28,047 nt of DNA from positions 822,361-850,407 of the forward strand of contig NW_019775691.1 in NCBI RefSeq assembly GCF_001039355.2, given 5' to 3'. Under the pieces are notes generated by a model that saw only the letters and a list, made by a program, of their open reading frames with translations, searched no databases and had not been told where the DNA came from. This document shows positions 10,401 to 16,931 of this stretch, piece after piece (position 1 is the first letter of the stretch; each line of letters opens with the position of its first letter). The position numbers and the translations under genes are program-made. This stretch comes from Lingula anatina (Eukaryota; Brachiopoda; Lingulata; Lingulida; Lingulidae).

Positions 10401-13400
10401 CTGGTGCTGGAACAGGTTGTCACAACGCTGGCCTCAGTGGCTGACACTGCAGAGGAAAAGTTCATCAACTACTATGACAGGTTAGGGTTAGGAAGAATGC
10501 TTGGAAAGTTAACTGAAGCCAGCATTAATGCAACTGTTTTTTTTTATACAAAACAATAAAATCTTCAGCAAAATAGAATATATCCGTAAATTAGGTATTA
10601 AGGACAGTTGTAATGGTAACCGGCCTTGTTGCTTATTGGCAAAATGATATTGCTCACTGATTATAGCTGTGACAGTTTTCTAAATAGCAGATATTATGAC
10701 AAGAGAATTGGTAGACAAAAATTGATGGTTGTGTCTGCAGGTTTATGCCATGTTTGAAGTACATCGTACAGAATGCCACCAGTGAGGAACTGAGGATGCT
10801 GAGAGGGAAGACCATAGAATGTATCAGTCTCATTGGTTTAGCTGTGGGGAAGGAAAAGGTATGATTTACATTGTATTACTATTAAGAAGGTGTGTGCATG
10901 GGGAAGTCTTTGTAAGAAAAATATATAGCAAAATCAAATCACCGTCTTGATGGCATAAATGAAGTGTTCACCTGTTTTCATGTTATATCAGTGCAAACTA
11001 TTTAAAGATTGATTTCTTTGGCTGAATAAATTATAAAACTATTTAAAGATTGATTTCTTTGGCTGAATAAATTATCAGTTTTTTAACTACACAATTTTTT
11101 TTGGAAAAGTGTTTATGTGTTTTCATAATTGTGACATGTGTTGATAGTGATTGTCTAATAACTATTACTTCATCAATAGTTCTATTTTCAGTTTTAGTCA
11201 CATTGGGTTGAAGTAAGACAGTTACAATCTTACACTGTATATACACTTCGTATCTGATGTGTTTATGTTCTATTACTGCCAAAAGAGATAATATTTTCTC
11301 TAAGAAACAGTCCTTGGCTTACATGTTGATAAAATTGAGCACTAGATCAGCTTATATGTTTCTGTATGTTGTAGTTCTACCCAGACTGTGGAGATGTGAT
11401 GCAGCTGTTATTGAAAACACAGACAGACTCAGGAGACTTAGCAGATGATGACCCTCAGGTCAGTGAGGTCAAAGGTCAAGGTTAAGGCACCTGTCCTGGT
11501 TCACATACATAAATGGGTAAAAGATCATAGGAAAACCAGGATGTTTTTAAAAATGAATAATGCATAATACATTGTAATTTCTATAACACAGTCCTATAGC
11601 AATGTTTATGCTCCTGCTGTCATTCCAACAGAACTTCTTGCTTGACACCTGCCGAGACTTCAGATCACATTAATGATCACATCTCAGACATTCATCACAA
11701 TCTCAACTGACACATTTTCTCCAACACAATCACAACTGACACGTTTATCAGTACAGCCTCACCTAACACATCATTGTTCTTCTCCAGATCTCCTACATGA
11801 TCTCAGCCTGGGCCAGGATGTGTAAGATCCTAGGGAAGGAGTTTGAACAGTACTTGCCTATGGTGATGGGGCCAGTGCTGAAAGCAGCCAGCATCAAGCC
11901 TGAAGTGGCTCTAGTAGATAGTAAGTAACCCCATGTCACCCTATGTAACCCAGGGTGCAATGCTGGAATTTAGTCAAAAGAATGAGAGTTTTGTCTAATG
12001 AATGTGGCTATAAGTTGTACACAGTGTCTGTAGAGGAGATAACTTATGCTCCACTCCATAACTTCAGGTCAAGACATGCAGTCCATGGAGGGGGACAATG
12101 ACTGGCAGTTTGTGACTCTAGGAGATCAGGTCAGTAGACAGCACAGGCCTTGAGTACACAACACAGGCCCAGCCTTGAGTACACAACACAGGCCCAACCT
12201 TGAGTACACAACACAGGCCCAGCCTTGAGTACACAACACAGGCCCAGCCTTGACTACACATCACAGGCCCAGCCTTGAGTACACAACACAGGCCCAACCT
12301 TGAGTACACAACACAGGCCCAACCTTGAGTACACAACACAGGCCCAGCCTTCAGTATGCATCACAGGCCTTAAGTACATATCACAGGTCATCAGAACACA
12401 ACACAGGCCTTCAGAACACAATAAAGGCCCTCAGTACACAACACAGGCCTTCAGAACACAATAAAGGCCCTCAGTACACAACACAGGCCCAGCCTTCAGT
12501 ATTCATCACATGCCTTCAGTACACAGCACAGGCCTTGAGTACACAACACAGGCCCAGCCTTGAGTACACAACACAGGCCCAGCCTTGAGTACACAACACA
12601 GGCCCAGCCTTCAGTATGCATCACAGGCCTTAAGTACATATCACAGGTCTTCAGTACACAACACAGGCCTTCAGAACACAATAAAGGCCCTCAGTACACA
12701 ACACATGCCCAGCATTCAGAACACAATAAAGGCCCTCAGTACACAACACAGGCCCAGCATTCAGTACACATCACAGGCCCAGCATTCAGTACACAACACA
12801 GGCCCGGCTTTTAGTACACAACACAGAGCTTCATAACACAACACAGGCCCAGCCTTCAATACACAACACAATACGACTGACAGCATCCTTTATATGATTT
12901 CAGCAAAGTTTTGGTATCAAGACAGCAGGTCTGGAGGAGAAGGCAACAGCATGCCAGATGTTGGTGTGCTACGCCAGAGAGTTGAAAGAAGGATTCTCTG
13001 AATACACAGAACAAGTGGTGAAAATTATGGTGCCCCTGCTCAAATTTTATTTCCATGATGATATCCTTTTACATCAGTTACATCAGTAACTCAAACCATC
13101 TCTTATCTCATGTGCTTCCTTCTTCTGCCACTGCATTCTTAATGATCCAATAATATTTTTGAGATTAAGTAACCTCTGTTTCAGTTATTATTGGTGGTAT
13201 GTGGTGTAATTATAATTCCATCTCTTTCTTAGTTTAATACAATTGGATGAATGAAAAAGTTCATGCACTGTCACTGGGTACAAACAATTCCAAGTACTTA
13301 CACTTTGACATTAGGTACAAACAATTCCAAATAGCTCCAGTATGTGTATTATCCTTGACTGTACAGTACATTGTCGGATAGCTGCGGCGGAGAGTTTGCC

Positions 13401-16400
13401 GTTCCTGTTAGACTGCGCCAGGATCCGAGGAGACCAGTACTTGGCGGAGATGTGGCAGTATATCTGCCCGGAGCTGCTGAAAGCAGTGGAGATGGAACCA
13501 GAGAAAGATATTCTGGCAGAAGTGATGCATTCACTAGCTCAGGTATGGAATGCTGCTGAGGTTGAAGTTAGTGGAAGTTTCCATTCATGGCTTTTTAGCT
13601 CTCCTGAACTTCTGAGGTGTTAGATAATGATTTGTAAAGAATATATTTGGATACTTTTTTTAAAACATACTTCAATAATAAACTGCTACAAGAGCAAAGA
13701 TGTTATATTTAGTTGCTTCAATTGAATAACCTAAGCAGTTGAATAAGTTGAATAACGTAATGTCTTCCTTTTGTTTCATTGTCTGTATATTGTTGTTTCT
13801 TTATAATAATCACCTAGCTGTAATATTTAGTGTATAGAAAAGCTTGGAAATGGTTGCCTCAATGACCACCAGATGTCAGAACTAGTCAGGATCCTGGACA
13901 AAACCATGAAGGACCACTTTGAAAGGCAGGCAGAGAGGCAAGGTATGCAGCTTGTCTTAGTATGCCAGACAGGTCTGAGGATGGTTTATTAAATAAATGT
14001 TACATAACTATGAGTTAAGTAATGTACAGAGATAGAAGATCATGTTGTTAGGCAGGCAGAGAGACCAGGTATGCAACTTGTCTTTGTATGATAGACAGAA
14101 TATTCAATGAAATTAAAGGGATAATAACTCTTCGTATGAGATCTATATTTCACAATAAAAACATTGTGAATAACTCATAGAAATATAATATATTCTGTTT
14201 TACCACAAAAACGGCTATTATTCTGATATCTGAGCTTGTCTTTAGACCATGTGACCTCTATTGATGGCTATACTCTGTTAAAATCTCTTAAGAGATTTTA
14301 ACAAAAAACCAAACTTTTTAGAAAAAAACCAGGGACTAACTTTGAATGTAAAAATGGATTCATTAACCATTGGTAAGTATGGAAAAATTGTTGTTTACTC
14401 CAGAAAAATTCATTTTTTGGCTGAAACGAAGAGTTATTATCCCTTTAATGTTACATAACTGTGTGAGATAGTTAAAAGATTTTATTCCATCTTGTAGCAG
14501 AATCTTAAATCCAGAAAAGCAGGAACAGTCATATCTCTTACTTTTCTTTTTTTTTTCCAGAGCAAAGAAAAGATGAAGATTATGATGATGTAGTGGAGGA
14601 ATCATTATTAGACGAGGTATGTCTGGTATGTGAGGCAACTGGTGTGTATGAGGTATGTCATGAATGTGAGGCAAGTTGTGTGTATGAGGTATGTCATGTA
14701 TGTGAGGCAACTGGTGTGTATGAGGTATGTCATGTATGTGAGGCAAGTGATGTGTATGAGGTATGTCATGTACATGAAGCAAGTGATGTGTTTGAGGTGT
14801 ATAACAGGTATTATGAGTGCATACTGTGAACTGCAGGGCAGTGGCTCAATTAATCACAAGAACAGAAGTGCAGTTTTAATTTTTGCTACATAATAATGCT
14901 GAAGAGAAAACTGAAATTCAGGTTTACCAAATATATGCCACAAAGCTATTGTATCAGATAGATACATTGTCACTACTATTGTAACAAATAGATACATTGC
15001 CACTGCTATTGTAACAAAAAGATACATTGTCAGTACTATTCTAACAGATAGATACATTGGCACTTATGTCTCCAAAAGACAAAAGTTGCTACTAGTAAAT
15101 GCATGTGCTGTTTAATATATATTTCATATTTCCCATTCTAGGATGACACAGATGTGTACGTCCTCACCAAGGTGTCCGACATTCTTCACGCGTTGTTTGG
15201 GACTCACAAGGAGGCCTTTTTACCCGTTTATGAGCAGCTTCTACCACATTTTGCTAAGTTATTGGTAAGTTGACCTATCATCTACCATCTATGTTAAAAC
15301 AGATCAGTAGAGTGCTCCCTTTTGTAGTGGATTACTGTTTGGTGCTGCCACCTATAGAGTAAATGTATTGTGTCTCCCCCTAGGGACCAGCACAGCCGTG
15401 GCCAGATCGCCAGTGGGCGCTGTGTATATGGGATGATGTATTGGAACACACAGGTCCTCACTCTATCAAGTACCAGGAGTATTTCCTCAGCCTCATGCTG
15501 GAATATATCAATGACAAACAAGGTGAAGTTCGCCAGGCAGCATCTTATGGCATCGGCGTGATGGCACAACATGGCGGTAGTGGATATGCTCAGGCCTGTA
15601 GTGGTAAGAAAAAGATTCATCCTGGTACCCTTTACCTACTGTCTCGTCATTTGAGCAATTGATTTTATACTGGTATCCAGATAAAATTTTGATGTAAATT
15701 GTTTATATTTTACAATTCAGATCACATACGTAACATTCAGTAATATGCAATATAGTTATTTCATCGAAACACCCATGTCAATTGTATCATTCCTCAGGTA
15801 ACTTGCATGACATTCTGTAATCTGCAATATCTGTTGTATTCATGTACCCATAACAATTGCATCTGCCCTCCTATCTTTGCAGAGGCTATCCCCCGACTGT
15901 TAAAAGTTATCCAGGACCCAGAGGCGCGGTCTGTAGATAATATCAGTCCCACAGAAAATGCAATTTCTGCAGTTACAAAAATATGCAAATATAACCCTGG
16001 TAACATTAACATAGACGAAATTATACCCCATTGGTTGTCATGGTTACCAGTCTGGGAGGATGAAGAAGAGGCTGTCCATGTTTATGGATATCTGTGTGAT
16101 TTAATAGAAATGTAAGTAGTTTATTTGGAGCATGACAGAATGAGTAGAGAAATTGAAGACTTGAAGCCTAGACAAAAAACAGTTTATTGGCACCCATCTT
16201 TATTTGGATAATACAAATAGTTTTTGATTGTTTGAAGGGTGTTGAATTTTTCTTGTTGCTTAAGGTGGCCAATTTACAAACATGCAGAAAAAATTTCGAT
16301 AAAATGTAGACTTTTCAGACGTTTCAGCTATTTTCCTAGTCCAAAAAAAGATCTTAAAAAACCTCAAGGAATTAAAAAAAAAAAATTCCTTACAATCAGC

Positions 16401-16894
16401 ATGGTACTGACAGTGTTGGTTATACTGAGTGATGATTTCTTTCTCCTTAGGAACCATCCTTTAGTCCTTGGAGAAAACTCCCAGAATCTCCCCCGGTTAC
16501 TGACTGTCATGGTGGAACCTTTTAGACGAGAAGCCATTGATAAAACAAGTGAGCTGGGCGTCAGAATGTTGAATATCCTGAGACAAGTACAGGTGAGGGT
16601 TGAAGTATCTAGAACATTTTAGGCGAGAAGCCATTGATAAAACAAGCGAACTGGGCATCAGAATGTTAAGCATCGTAAAACAAGTAAAGACCAGATTTGA
16701 AATATGGCACAACATAGCTTGTTGACTGAGGACATCGCTATATAGTCTTCACACACATGCATACACACGTGCACGTGAACGTACACACGAAGCAATGAAT
16801 GCAACTTGGGATTCTATTAATGCCTTTGAAAATACTATGAAATGAATTAACTATGACATTGAACTCACTTTCTAAGGCAATTTTTTATGACGGC

Positions 16895-16931
<37 letters not shown>

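Noticed and set aside
10481-10492. Telomere-like gttagggttagg at the intron 14 donor
   Set aside because: Only two units; easily explained by chance around the donor.
12118-12836. Open frames of 60-87 codons on both strands in intron 18
   Set aside because: They are read-through of a 25-bp repeat that lacks stops in some frames, and the peptides are simple periodic repeats.
14363-14782. 139-codon minus-strand frame rich in His-Pro-His
   Set aside because: It is the antisense reading of the 36-bp donor array and exon 22, joined to MITE sequence.
6515-15063. Regular direct repeats that might suggest CRISPR arrays
   Set aside because: Units are contiguous or nearly so, without unique spacers, and lie in introns of an animal gene, so they are minisatellites.
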